From an uncultured Lachnospiraceae bacterium (GTDB lineage Bacteria > Bacillota > Clostridia > Lachnospirales > Lachnospiraceae): a stretch of 38,795 bases of DNA. The translations under genes and the position numbers were made by a program. Position 1 is the stretch's first letter, and every line of letters begins with the position of its first letter. The notes under the pieces were generated by a model. That model saw only the letters and a list, made by a program, of their open reading frames with translations. It made no database searches and was not told the DNA's origin. The stretch spans positions 1-38,795 of the forward strand of contig CANQME010000020.1 of NCBI GenBank assembly GCA_947624815.1. The letters are read 5' to 3'. Shown in pieces: positions 31,127 through 38,795 of this stretch.

Positions 31127-32827
31127 TCACTGCTCAAGACGGTCGTACTGAGCCTGCTTTACTGCAAGAATATCGTCTACGCCAAGTTCCTTTACCCTGG
31201 ATACATAGTCGTCCCATTCCGCTTCCACATCCGCCGTCCCGACAATGAATTTGCCGGTCATTTCCCAGATATACGTAGCCAGATCTCCGGACTTACCGGC
31301 GATCACTTCGTTCTCCTCTTCCGTCGCGGGCGGCAGCACCAGGCCTGAACTTGCCAGGGGCCTCGTTCTCTCGGATACGGTCACAAAACGCTCCCGCATT
31401 TCGTCGTCATACTCATACTGCATGGCTGCGCCCCTCTTCTCGGACATGATATAGGGCAGGCCCAACTGGCAGCCGTATGCGGAAAGTACTTCATTCGCGC
31501 TCAGGCCGTCCGGATTATTGGTCACATATTCGGTCAGGCTGTAAGAGCCGTCGCCGTTATCGGTGTACGTCTCGCCTTCCACGCCCAGGTTCATCAGGAG
31601 CGTGCCTTCCTCGCTCATCAGGTAGTTGATCAGGGCGATCACGACCTCCGGATGCTCGCACTTGCTGGAAACAACATACCCGTTCACGCCCATATCTCCG
31701 AGAACCTCTACCATCTGCGCGTAGGGACCCTTGGGGGGAACCAGCGGCACCAGCTTGGCGTCCGCTACTCCGTTGGAATGAAGGGTTTCTTCGATCATCG
31801 GAATCTGGGAAGGATAAACGGAAAACGCGCCGACTTCATTGCGGGCGGCCTTCTCATACAGCTTGTTCTCATCCCCCAGCGTCAAAAACTCGGGGTCGAG
31901 GAGCCCTTCCTCATAAAAATTATTCAGCCAGACAAAGAATTCCTTCGCCCTGTCGCTGATAAACTCGTACTGCATCTTTCCATTCTCATCGGGATACCAG
32001 CCGTCGGAATAGAACAGGTGCAATCCCCACGCATGAGCCCAGAAGGTGGTATACCATACATGGCCGCCGGCGAAAAACGGGATCTCATTGCCGGGATTTC
32101 CGTCGCCGTCCGCATCCTCGTCACGGAATGCGCGAAGAACCGTCATCCAGTCGTCGATCGTCTCCGGCTCCTGAAGCCCCAGCCTGTCCAGCCAGTCCTT
32201 ACGGACCACGAAGCAGTAGGGCATGAAATACGCGTTCTCACTGACCGTGTTAATGGAGTAAATATGTCCGTCCGCCGACGTCAGAGACTTCACGCGCGGG
32301 AACGCCTCGTACATCTTCTTGATGTTGTCGCCGTACCGGTCGATATAATCCTCCAGCGGAATGATCGTGCCGTCGCCGCCAAGGCCGCCCAGATTCAGGC
32401 CGTTTGGAAGGAGCATCACATCCGGAATGTCCCCGCTCGCACTGACGCGCAGCTTCATCACCTCATCATACTGAGCCGCAGCCGTCACGTCCCAGTTGAT
32501 CTTCACATTGGTACGCTTTTCAATTTCCTGCCACAGCGGAAGATTGTCGGCCAGGGAAGCCACGCTGCCGTCCGGCGTAGCCACCGTGATCTCCACAGGC
32601 TCCGCCAGAGGGAATGTGATCTCCCCGGAAGCTTCTGCTCCTGCGGCGGCCGTCTGCTGCCCGGAATCCTCCTGCTCAGGCGCCTGCGTCTCCTGCTGCG
32701 CCTGCGTCGTGCTTCCCGCCGCAGCACCGGAGGCACCACCCGTTGTGCCGCCGCCGCCTCCGCATCCGCTGAGCGTCCCTGCCGCCAGAGCCGCCGTCAG
32801 AAGAACCGATAGTAACCTTCTCTTCAT
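31127..32827 (-). CDS. Lpl-type ABC transporter substrate-binding lipoprotein (locus 2)
   Basis: The 566-residue protein has a lipoprotein signal with lipobox LSGC (cysteine at residue 22). A disordered Gly/Ala/Gln-rich tether follows to about residue 70, then an LplA-type binding domain (EITVATPDGSVASLADNLPL, WLDRLGLQEPETIDDWM). AAGGGGG precedes the ATG. It leads the locus 2 operon. Its neighbours, a GH109-like enzyme and NahK, point to GalNAc-containing oligosaccharides or glycopeptides as ligand; that is inference. No ATPase gene is present. Confidence 0.9.
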   Translation of the reverse strand: MKRRLLSVLLTAALAAGTLSGCGGGGGTTGGASGAAAGSTTQAQQETQAPEQEDSGQQTAAAGAEASGEITFPLAEPVEITVATPDGSVASLADNLPLWQEIEKRTNVKINWDVTAAAQYDEVMKLRVSASGDIPDVMLLPNGLNLGGLGGDGTIIPLEDYIDRYGDNIKKMYEAFPRVKSLTSADGHIYSINTVSENAYFMPYCFVVRKDWLDRLGLQEPETIDDWMTVLRAFRDEDADGDGNPGNEIPFFAGGHVWYTTFWAHAWGLHLFYSDGWYPDENGKMQYEFISDRAKEFFVWLNNFYEEGLLDPEFLTLGDENKLYEKAARNEVGAFSVYPSQIPMIEETLHSNGVADAKLVPLVPPKGPYAQMVEVLGDMGVNGYVVSSKCEHPEVVIALINYLMSEEGTLLMNLGVEGETYTDNGDGSYSLTEYVTNNPDGLSANEVLSAYGCQLGLPYIMSEKRGAAMQYEYDDEMRERFVTVSERTRPLASSGLVLPPATEEENEVIAGKSGDLATYIWEMTGKFIVGTADVEAEWDDYVSRVKELGVDDILAVKQAQYDRLEQ

Positions 32828-32870
32828 AATAGACCCCCTTTTCGCGCCATTACGCGACTGAATTGTTATT

Positions 32871-32905
32871 TAAGATAACCAGTTATCTTATGTTATCAGA
32901 TTATC
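32871..32905. promoter_or_regulatory. Operator cluster of GTTATC repeats before locus 2
   Basis: TAAGATAAC-CA-GTTATCTTA (32871-32890) is a 20-base palindrome, perfect except for its two central bases. A further GTTATC stands at 32892-32897 and ATTATC at 32900-32905, so the motif recurs about every 8-10 bases, close to one helical turn. The cluster lies 44-78 bases before the lipoprotein ATG. No regulator gene lies in locus 2, so the binding protein is encoded elsewhere. Confidence 0.55.
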
Positions 32906-32929
32906 AAGATTTGCAATATCCTTCAACAA
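32900..32929 (-). promoter_or_regulatory. Possible promoter of the locus 2 operon
   Basis: The minus strand has GATAAT at 32905-32900 (five of six) with TTGTTG 18 bases upstream (three of six). If used, transcription starts near 32893 and the 20-base palindrome lies just downstream, where a repressor would block it. The -35 is poor, so the assignment is tentative. Confidence 0.35.
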
Positions 32930-32982
32930 ACCATTTTTGCAGAACATTCAATTTTTTCAGAATACTTAAAAAGGGGCGTCTC

Positions 32983-33026
32983 CCGATCTGTAAATCGGAG
33001 GCGGCGGTATACAACAGCCCGCCGCC
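32983..33026. other. Two further hairpins between nahK and locus 2
   Basis: CCGAT/ATCGG (32983-32998) and GGCGGCGG/CCGCCGCC (33000-33026) follow the nahK terminator on the minus strand. Neither has a T tract. They may reinforce insulation between the two transcription units. Confidence 0.4.
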
Positions 33027-33034
33027 GGAAATGC

Positions 33035-33059
33035 AAAAAACGCGTCACTGACGCGTTTT
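33035..33059 (-). terminator. Terminator overlapping the nahK stop codon
   Basis: AAAACGCGTCA and TGACGCGTTTT pair almost without a loop, and six Ts end the minus-strand copy. The TGA stop of nahK lies inside the hairpin (33045-33047). It separates nahK transcription from the locus 2 operon. Confidence 0.8.
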
Positions 33060-34118
33060 CAGCATTTCTTCCATTCTCTGTTCTTTGGCAGCTATATCGC
33101 GAACCAGTTGCAACTGATTCCGCGCCCTGTCCAGGTTCTGCTGCTTACGGCTGATCTTAAAGTACGTATCGCCGTTCAGATAGTCGGTCAAAAACCGGAT
33201 CCCGCACTCGTAGGTCATCAGCTTCACGGAAAACGGAAGCAGCTCAAGCTCCCTTTCCCGCAGGCAGTCCCTCATCTCCTCCAGGTATCCCTTCGCAAAC
33301 GCCTCAAACGCCTCCACACGGAAGCTGACCCGGCTCAGATCCGCCTCGTCCTCGGCTGCCGCGGAGCCCCCCAGACGCAGGGCGTCCCCGAAATCATACA
33401 GGGCGCTCCCCGGCATGACCGTATCCAGATCAATGACACAGACGGCCTTTCCGCTTACCGCGTCGAACAGGATATTGTTGATCTTCGTATCATTATGGGT
33501 AACCCGCAGCGGGATCTTCCCTTCTCCGATCCCCTTCACAACGGTATCCGCCCAACAGGCATTTTCCAGGGCAAATCTGATCTCCTCCCGAACAGAGTCC
33601 GCCCGTCCCGCCCGGTCCTCCCGGACGGCCTTCTTAAGCGCTTCAACCCTCTTGGGAGTATGGTGAAAATCCGGAATCGTTTCATGAAGCGTCTCGATCG
33701 GGAACGCGTCCAGAAGCCTCTGGAAATGACCGAAGCCGACGCCGGCCTCGTACAGAGCCTCCGGCGTACCGCTATCCTCGATCGTCTTCGTTCCGGTAAT
33801 GAATTTATACATACGGAACACGTTCTTCTCATCCAGCTTAAAGCATCTCTCTCCCGTCTTCGTCGGGATCACGGTAAGCGTTCCCCTGTCGGGATCGCCG
33901 CCCTCCGCGAGGATCCGGCGGCGGAGAAATGCCGTCACATTCTCAATATTCTCCATCAGCTCATCCGGATTTTGGAAAATATCCGTATTGATCCGCTGAA
34001 GAATATACGGATTCACCGTCATCAGATACGTATCATTGATATGCCCGTTTCCGTAAGATACGCAGTCCGCGTCTGTAGCAAACTGATGCCATATATCATT
34101 CGCTGTTCTTTTGTCCAT
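33045..34118 (-). CDS. nahK: N-acetylhexosamine 1-kinase
   Basis: NahK phosphorylates GalNAc or GlcNAc at C1 with ATP, the salvage step of the lacto-N-biose/galacto-N-biose pathway known from Bifidobacterium. The 357-residue protein has the expected landmarks: YGNGHINDTYLM and YILQRINTDIF at the N-terminus, the catalytic loop LRVTHNDTKINNILFD, the metal-binding VIDLDTVMPGSALYDFGD and LLPFSVKLMTYECGIRFL. A generic aminoglycoside phosphotransferase label would miss these. AGGAG precedes the ATG at 34118. It lies next to a transporter and GH109-like operon. Actual sugar preference needs assay. Confidence 0.85.
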   Translation of the reverse strand: MDKRTANDIWHQFATDADCVSYGNGHINDTYLMTVNPYILQRINTDIFQNPDELMENIENVTAFLRRRILAEGGDPDRGTLTVIPTKTGERCFKLDEKNVFRMYKFITGTKTIEDSGTPEALYEAGVGFGHFQRLLDAFPIETLHETIPDFHHTPKRVEALKKAVREDRAGRADSVREEIRFALENACWADTVVKGIGEGKIPLRVTHNDTKINNILFDAVSGKAVCVIDLDTVMPGSALYDFGDALRLGGSAAAEDEADLSRVSFRVEAFEAFAKGYLEEMRDCLRERELELLPFSVKLMTYECGIRFLTDYLNGDTYFKISRKQQNLDRARNQLQLVRDIAAKEQRMEEMLKTRQ

Positions 34119-34133
34119 CCCGCTGTTCTCCTT

Positions 34134-34312
34134 CTCCTGCCGGTGCTATCAGCCTGCCGCTTTCCTTTTCCTGCCGGTGCTATCCTTTATCCGGCCTGCT
34201 CTCCTTTTCCTGCCGATACTATCCTTTATCCGGTCTGCCGCTCTCCTTTACCTATCCTGTCGCTTCCCTTCTCCTGCCGGTACTCTCCTTTATCCGGCCT
34301 GCCGCTCTCCTC
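34134..34312. repeat. Degenerate 38-42-bp minisatellite upstream of nahK
   Basis: Units beginning CCTGCCGGTGCTATC recur with starts near 34135, 34170, 34208 and 34273, together with a decayed unit at about 34250. Most continue with CTTTATCCGG and CCGCTCTCC. The array fills nearly all of the 219-base gap between the surface-protein gene and nahK. On the minus strand each unit carries an AGGAAAAGGA-like purine stretch similar to a ribosome binding site. No gene lies here. Confidence 0.75.
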
Positions 34313-34337
34313 TACTACCCGCTGAGTCCTGCGGCGC

Positions 34338-37130
34338 TTACGCATCCCGTCCCTGCGGTACGGCGCCGTCACCGGTATCTTCCTCTTCCCCGTAACCGTA
34401 TCTGTCATATCTCCCCGTTCCGTCCTGGATCCCTATGACCACGAAGACGGCAACCGAGGCCGCGATTCCGACGATCACGGCCGCCCAGAACCACCAGGGC
34501 GTTTCCCCGGCAAAGATCCTGCCGAAAACTCCGGACGCAGGCTTCGCTGCCGGTCCCGCCTGGCCTTCTCCGGCTTCGCCGGGGGATCCTGCAGGCCCGG
34601 AGCCTTCTGCGGATTCCTCCTCTGACGGCGTGACAATCACCGTAACGCGGTTTTCGGACGATTCGTCCGCTTCGGAGGTCTCCTGCGTCTCTTCCTCTTC
34701 CGGTGTCTGCTGTTCCGGCCGGTTTCCGCCGCCGGAGCCGGTTCCTCCGCTGCTTTCCCAGAATGAGCCTGCCGTATTCTTATCCGCTCCTGTGCCGCTT
34801 CCGGACTGTATTCCTGCCGTGGCCCCATTGCTTCCGGGCCTGGCCGCGGACGTTCCGCCCGATCCAGTACCGCTTCCCGGCTTCGCTGCCGGTGTTCCTG
34901 CCGTACCTGTCGTTCCGGTCCCGGGGCTTCCTCCCGGCTGGGCTCCCGGCGTTCCGGATGCTCCTGCAGTTCCCGATCCGGGGGCTACCCCCGGCTGGAC
35001 TGCCGGCGTTCCTACTGCTCCTGCCGATCCCGCCCCCGGGGCTGCTCCCGGCTGGGCTCCCGGCGTTCCTGCCGATCCCGAACTTCCGCCCGGACGCGAT
35101 GATCCCCCATTCCCGGAAGCTGCACCGCCGGAGGCCGAAGACACCACCTGATAGCCGCATTTCTCACACTGCTCATACCGCCATCCCTCGGAGGATATCC
35201 AGTTGGTATAGGTATGCTGCCCGTAGTCGCCGCGTTCGCCGCAGTCGTCGCACACCCGCCAGTGTCCGGTCCGGTCATAGTTCCAGTCACCGTAGCTGTG
35301 TTCCAGAGCCGCTGTCCGAACTCCTGCCTTGACCACCGCGCCGCATACCTTACAGACCTCGTCTCCCGTATATCCGCCGGAGGTACAGGTCGCGGATCTT
35401 CTGTTCTTCCGCTGCGTAGCGGCGTGCGTACATGCATACCCGCATACGCTGCATTTCCCGGACGAATCCCAGGTATGGGCCGCCTTCGGCGTCTTCACCG
35501 TACCGCAGCATACATACCGTCCCTCATGAGTGTCCGCGGACATCTCCCATTTAACCTCGGTTCCGTGCTCCGCCCACCGGGCGCGCAGCGTCATCGACGC
35601 CTTTACTTCCGTGTTAAAATCCCACTTCTTTCCGTCGGTCGTATACCAACCGTCCAGCCTGCACTTTCCGGCCGGAGGCGTCAGAACCGCATCGGGCTCG
35701 ACTGCCTTCCCACCCGGAAGCACCGTCTGCTGCGCAGGCGCCGTATCCGCTTTCCCGCCGTTTAAATCAAACGTCACCTGGTACACCGTCTTCTCATACC
35801 GCGGTTCCACTTTCACAGGAACAGCCGGCATCAGGAACTGATTGCCGGTGATCTTCAGATCCGTGGGCGTACAAACCCACCCTGCGAACAGCAGATCGGC
35901 AGAAGACGGCTTGCCGGGCGTCAGCGTGATCTTCGTCCCTTCCCGGACGTATCCGCCGTCGATCTGTCCGGAAGCTTCCGCATTCTTCACGGTAAGCCGG
36001 TACCGGATATCCGTTCCCGATACCGGTCCCGCTCCGCCAAGCGCGCCGTCCACGCGAAGCTTCCCCTTGACGGTAAGCCCTGCGCCGGCTGCGACCGTGA
36101 GAGCGGAGCCCTCCGGAACCGTCAGTGTCACGCCTGCGGGCACCTCCGCAGGATAATACAGGGTAACGGAACGTCCCCTGACCCGTCCTTCCTTTCCGAT
36201 CAGGATCACCCCTGACCAGGAAGACTGGCCGGCCGTATCAGCCAGGGAATCCGCCGACAGATACGCGTTCCCCGGATTCCCGGAGGCGTCCGCCGTCGCC
36301 AGCCGTCCACCGATTCCCGGAAAGCCGCTGCCGCCCGAGGCCGTCACCCTTCCTCCGCTGACCGTAACCGTATGCGTTCCCGCCGCATCGCCGATCCCGA
36401 CTCCCATCGGTCCTCCTGCGGCCTCCACGAATCCGCCCCGGATCACGATATTCTCGGCGCTGCCCATGCTGCCCGCGCCGATCCCCGCGCCGTGGGTCAC
36501 GCTCGAAGCGCGGATGGATCCGCCGCTGATCGTAATATTCTTCACAGCGTGCGCCGCCGAATTCTGCGACGCTCCGCTGCCGATTCCCGCTCCCCAGTAT
36601 CCCGTCGCGGTCAGACTCCCGCAGGCAGCCGTACAGACGTGACCCGCGCGGCCCGCGCTCTGACAGCGGATCGTGAGCGTTCCGACTTTGCCCGCTCCGT
36701 CCTTCTGAAGTCCGGCGCACCACATCCCGCCTTTTAAGATATTCGCACTTCCTGCCGCAAGCGTAACCGTGACATTTCCCGCGCTTCCTTCCGCAATCTC
36801 AAACGCCGGAACATAGCTGGCATCCGGGATCTGAATGCTGACCCCGGCCAGCGTGATATCCGCGCTCACTCCGCTCTCAACGCGTATCCGATCCGCCGAC
36901 GTCGCCCCGGATATCGTGAGCGGAGTCCCCGTCAAAATATGCAGGACATGATCCGCGTAGCGGTAATCCGTCTCTGCCTTCCCTCCTGTAACCGTGAAAT
37001 CGCCCGCCTTGACCGACGCGTTCCCCGGCGTGGCCGCCGCCATCGCAGGCATCGCCGGACGCGGCAGCACACATATCAGTACCGCCAGACAAACAGCCAA
37101 TAATATATGAAGATTCCGTCTCTCCGACAT
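34338..37130 (-). CDS. Large surface protein with beta-helix, InlB-like repeat and CxxC modules
   Basis: The 930-residue protein has a signal peptide (cleavage near AMA-A, residue 32) and a region of short beta-strand repeats resembling a right-handed beta-helix or carbohydrate-binding domain (about 40-330; ITISGGSIRASSVTHGAGIG). An InlB-type (Flg_new) repeat follows at about 450-520 (VTFDLNGGKAD to LRARW), then four or five CxxC modules at about 540-660 (CSVCGYAC, CKVCGAVV, CDDCGERG, CEKCGYQV). A Gly/Pro/Thr linker and acidic stretch run to about 865, a membrane segment lies near 880-903, and a short acidic tail ends it. It is probably membrane-anchored and displayed outside. GGAGGGAGGAG precedes the ATG. 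Confidence 0.75.
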   Translation of the reverse strand: MSERRNLHILLAVCLAVLICVLPRPAMPAMAAATPGNASVKAGDFTVTGGKAETDYRYADHVLHILTGTPLTISGATSADRIRVESGVSADITLAGVSIQIPDASYVPAFEIAEGSAGNVTVTLAAGSANILKGGMWCAGLQKDGAGKVGTLTIRCQSAGRAGHVCTAACGSLTATGYWGAGIGSGASQNSAAHAVKNITISGGSIRASSVTHGAGIGAGSMGSAENIVIRGGFVEAAGGPMGVGIGDAAGTHTVTVSGGRVTASGGSGFPGIGGRLATADASGNPGNAYLSADSLADTAGQSSWSGVILIGKEGRVRGRSVTLYYPAEVPAGVTLTVPEGSALTVAAGAGLTVKGKLRVDGALGGAGPVSGTDIRYRLTVKNAEASGQIDGGYVREGTKITLTPGKPSSADLLFAGWVCTPTDLKITGNQFLMPAVPVKVEPRYEKTVYQVTFDLNGGKADTAPAQQTVLPGGKAVEPDAVLTPPAGKCRLDGWYTTDGKKWDFNTEVKASMTLRARWAEHGTEVKWEMSADTHEGRYVCCGTVKTPKAAHTWDSSGKCSVCGYACTHAATQRKNRRSATCTSGGYTGDEVCKVCGAVVKAGVRTAALEHSYGDWNYDRTGHWRVCDDCGERGDYGQHTYTNWISSEGWRYEQCEKCGYQVVSSASGGAASGNGGSSRPGGSSGSAGTPGAQPGAAPGAGSAGAVGTPAVQPGVAPGSGTAGASGTPGAQPGGSPGTGTTGTAGTPAAKPGSGTGSGGTSAARPGSNGATAGIQSGSGTGADKNTAGSFWESSGGTGSGGGNRPEQQTPEEEETQETSEADESSENRVTVIVTPSEEESAEGSGPAGSPGEAGEGQAGPAAKPASGVFGRIFAGETPWWFWAAVIVGIAASVAVFVVIGIQDGTGRYDRYGYGEEEDTGDGAVPQGRDA
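34842..35069. repeat. 57-bp tandem repeat in the surface-protein linker
   Basis: The codons for GTP recur at 35061, 35004, 34947 and 34890, an exact 57-base period. Each unit encodes about 19 residues of the form GTPGAQPGAAPG plus a Gly/Ser/Thr stretch. Copies have diverged by point changes but not in length. Confidence 0.85.
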
Positions 37131-37194
37131 CCTGTCTCCTCCCTCCTGCCGAACAGTCCGTACAGATTCCAGTCGTTTCCTCTCCCTCTATCTT

Positions 37195-37200
37195 ATCATA
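37195..37200 (-). promoter_or_regulatory. Possible -10 box of the surface-protein gene
   Basis: TATGAT occurs on the minus strand 65 bases before the ATG at 37130, in a short AT-rich patch. No acceptable -35 was found at 16-18 bases, so the site needs support. Confidence 0.25.
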
Positions 37201-37330
37201 CTTACGTGCCAAAATCTTCTTACAGACTATTAGGATTCGCTTACATTTTTATGTCGGAGACGCCGCCTGCCGGTCCGTTCCGTATGCCGCCTCTCCCGGC
37301 GGCTGCCCGGAACCGGAAGCCGCATGTCCC

Positions 37331-37975
37331 TTACTCTTCTTCTCCAAGGATCCCAATCTTTTTCGAAGAAGACGCCATCCCGGGATCATAGTCCAGAAGC
37401 CGGAAGACTCCGTCCTCCAGAGCGATCCGCGCGACCGCGCAGTTTCCCATCGGTTTCTCCCAGAAACGCTCCGCCAAAACGCCGGACAGAGGATTCAGAA
37501 TGCTCCGTCCCGCGCCTCCGTGGGCGACGATCAGGACGCTGCCGTACACAGCTTCCAGAGGACGAAGCCTCTCATTCATGAATTCCCACGTCCTGCGGGA
37601 AAGTTCCTCAAAGGATTCCGCCGACGGCGGCGCCGCGTACCGTCCCGGCTGCTCGAAAAGGTCATGCAAAGGATGGGCGGCGTCCGCCCGGATCTCCTTC
37701 AGCATGTCGCCCTCCCACTGTCCGAAATTCATTTCCTTCAGAAGCGGTTCGTCCCACGCGGGAATATCCCGCCCTTCCAGAATGATCTGCCGCGTCTCCT
37801 TCGCCCGTTTCAGGCTGGATGAGAACGCGGCGTCCAGTTCGATTCCGGCCAGCTTCTCCCGAAGCTTCCCCGCCTGTTCCCTGCCTCTCTCATTCAGCTC
37901 GATATCCGTCTGTCCCTGAAGACGTCCCGCCCTGTTCCAGTCCGTCTCTCCGTGTCTCACAAGATAAATGATCAT
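37331..37975 (-). CDS. Histidine phosphatase family protein
   Basis: The 214-residue protein belongs to the phosphoglycerate mutase-like branch. The catalytic histidine is in YLVRHGETDWNRAGRLQG and the second histidine in LIVAHGGAGRSIL. The acid residue region is LLKEMNFGQWEGD. Members include cobalamin-pathway phosphatases and broad-specificity sugar-phosphate phosphatases; nothing nearby identifies the substrate. GGAGCGGG precedes the ATG. The 200-base gap to the surface-protein gene contains no other gene. Confidence 0.9.
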   Translation of the reverse strand: MIIYLVRHGETDWNRAGRLQGQTDIELNERGREQAGKLREKLAGIELDAAFSSSLKRAKETRQIILEGRDIPAWDEPLLKEMNFGQWEGDMLKEIRADAAHPLHDLFEQPGRYAAPPSAESFEELSRRTWEFMNERLRPLEAVYGSVLIVAHGGAGRSILNPLSGVLAERFWEKPMGNCAVARIALEDGVFRLLDYDPGMASSSKKIGILGEEE

Positions 37976-38067
37976 ATCGCCCGCTCCACTTCATTCACAG
38001 CTGTCATACATTTCCCCGCCGCCGATTCCCGATACCGCTCCATCGGCTTGTCAAGCGAAAGGATCCC

Positions 38068-38544
38068 TCACAGCTTCCTGCAGAACTCCTCGATCGCCTT
38101 CTCATTCTCCGGCTTCTGCTTCTGTTTCGGCTCCACAAGCCACAACGCCGGCACGTCGCCGGTCACGCCCAGAAGCGACTTGAGCGCCGCGAAGGTCCTT
38201 TCGGCGCTGCCTCCCATGCTGCAGGCCGCAAATGCGAACTGCTTGCCCGACAGATCCTCCGCCTGAATAAATGTCCGAAGCGGCGGCGTCACCGTGCCTG
38301 CCCAGACCGGCGTCACAAATACGATCCGGCCGTACTGCTTCAGATCCGTCCTTTACGGTTCCAGCTCCGGCGCCTCCTTCATGACGGCGCTGCCGCCTCC
38401 GAAGAAAAATTTCCCGAAGCCCTTCTCCGGATATGCCTTCTTTGGCACCAGACGAAGCGAATCCGCGGAAAGCGCGGACGCGATCCGCTCCGCCATCCAC
38501 TGGGCGTTTCCGCTCTGAGAATAATATACGACAAGTGTTTTCAT
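38068..38544 (-). pseudogene. Flavodoxin-like protein interrupted by an in-frame TAA
   Basis: The reading frame begins with LVVYYSQSGNAQWMAERIA, the FMN phosphate-binding loop of flavodoxins, and runs 63 residues to ELEP. A TAA stop then stands at 38353-38355. The same frame continues at once with KQYGRIVFVTPVWAGTVTPPL and FAACSMGGSAERTFAAL to a TGA at 38068, giving a normal length of about 158 residues if the stop were a sense codon. There is no frame change. Relatives often have tyrosine at this place, so a single-base change (TAT or TAC to TAA) would explain it. It may be a true pseudogene, a sequencing error, or a fresh mutation. Confidence 0.75.
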
Positions 38545-38588
38545 CTTCTTCCTCCTCGACCAAAAGCGTTTTGAGAATCTTATGCTTT

Positions 38589-38597
38589 ATCATACCA
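38589..38597 (-). promoter_or_regulatory. Extended -10 promoter of the flavodoxin gene
   Basis: The minus strand reads TGGTATGAT, an extended -10, about 45 bases before the ATG at 38544. No clear -35 stands behind it. A GGAGGAAG ribosome binding site precedes the ATG, so the start signals of this interrupted gene are intact. Confidence 0.4.
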
Positions 38598-38795
38598 CAT
38601 TCGGGGTTTAATTTCACTAATCGTTTTTGAGGTTTAAAAGGATTGTTTCAGAAACCGGGCATTGGAGGGGAGATTGATCTGCGAATATTGTTGCGAAGGG
38701 GACGCGAGGCAGGCAGGAGCCGGGACACATTCTGTGCGCTCATGACTCCGAAGGGAAGTCTTTCTAAATTCAAAAACGCCGGTTTGAGGGCAACG

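Noticed and set aside
33108..34325. 405-codon plus-strand frame opposite nahK and its spacer repeat
   Set aside because: It is antisense to a well-supported kinase gene, and its end is only the translated minisatellite.
38641..38795. Beginning of another gene at the right edge
   Set aside because: No start codon with a ribosome binding site and no recognisable peptide was found in the last 155 bases.

Overview
The window looks like chromosome from a GC-rich, spore-forming gut Clostridium relative, most likely Lachnospiraceae. The evidence is a complete eight-gene spoIIIA operon, spoIVB, a DUF4321 gene, the order asp23-nusB-xseA-xseB-ispA-dxs-tlyA-nadK-argR-recN, and Lpl-type sugar ABC transporters. 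By eye the GC content is about 55-60%. Genus and species cannot be fixed from the sequence alone. No tRNA, rRNA, CRISPR array, transposase or phage gene was seen.

Layout. Bases 1-238 hold two copies of a 111-bp structured repeat that ends in a strong hairpin, just downstream of spoIVB (minus). A small DUF4321 membrane-protein gene (plus) sits between spoIVB and recN. From 11511 down to 2012 runs a housekeeping operon on the minus strand: asp23, nusB, xseA, xseB, ispA, dxs, tlyA, nadK, argR, recN. It has an extended -10 promoter at its head. From 18326 down to 11698 is spoIIIAA-AH (minus), closed by a large terminator at 11614-11683. mgtC precedes it with its own promoter.

Two sugar-utilisation loci follow. 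Locus 1 (19252-27956) has an Lpl-type ABC transporter (two permeases and a lipoprotein), a GH5 exo-beta-glucanase-like enzyme and a GH30 enzyme. All are on the minus strand, opposite a membrane-bound AraC-family regulator on the plus strand. Both hydrolases lack signal peptides, so the inferred scheme is import of beta-gluco-oligosaccharides followed by cytoplasmic hydrolysis. Locus 2 (27953-34118) has a second Lpl-type transporter, a GH109-like NAD-dependent alpha-N-acetylgalactosaminidase and a NahK-like N-acetylhexosamine 1-kinase. Together these suggest GalNAc salvage from mucin-type O-glycans. The right end holds a 930-residue cell-surface protein with a membrane anchor, a histidine phosphatase and a flavodoxin gene interrupted by an in-frame stop.

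The most unusual trait is repeat expansion inside core genes. SpoIIIAG carries twelve 18-bp units, SpoIIIAA three 45-bp units and SpoIIIAE two 42-bp units, all in frame. Several housekeeping proteins (NadK, TlyA, Dxs, XseB, NusB) carry low-complexity extensions. Further minisatellites lie in the surface-protein gene and in the spacer next to nahK. Other points of interest are a seven-base G tract in the spacer of the locus 1 promoter, a helical-turn-spaced GTTATC operator before locus 2, and a 137-bp overlap of spoIIIAF with spoIIIAG.
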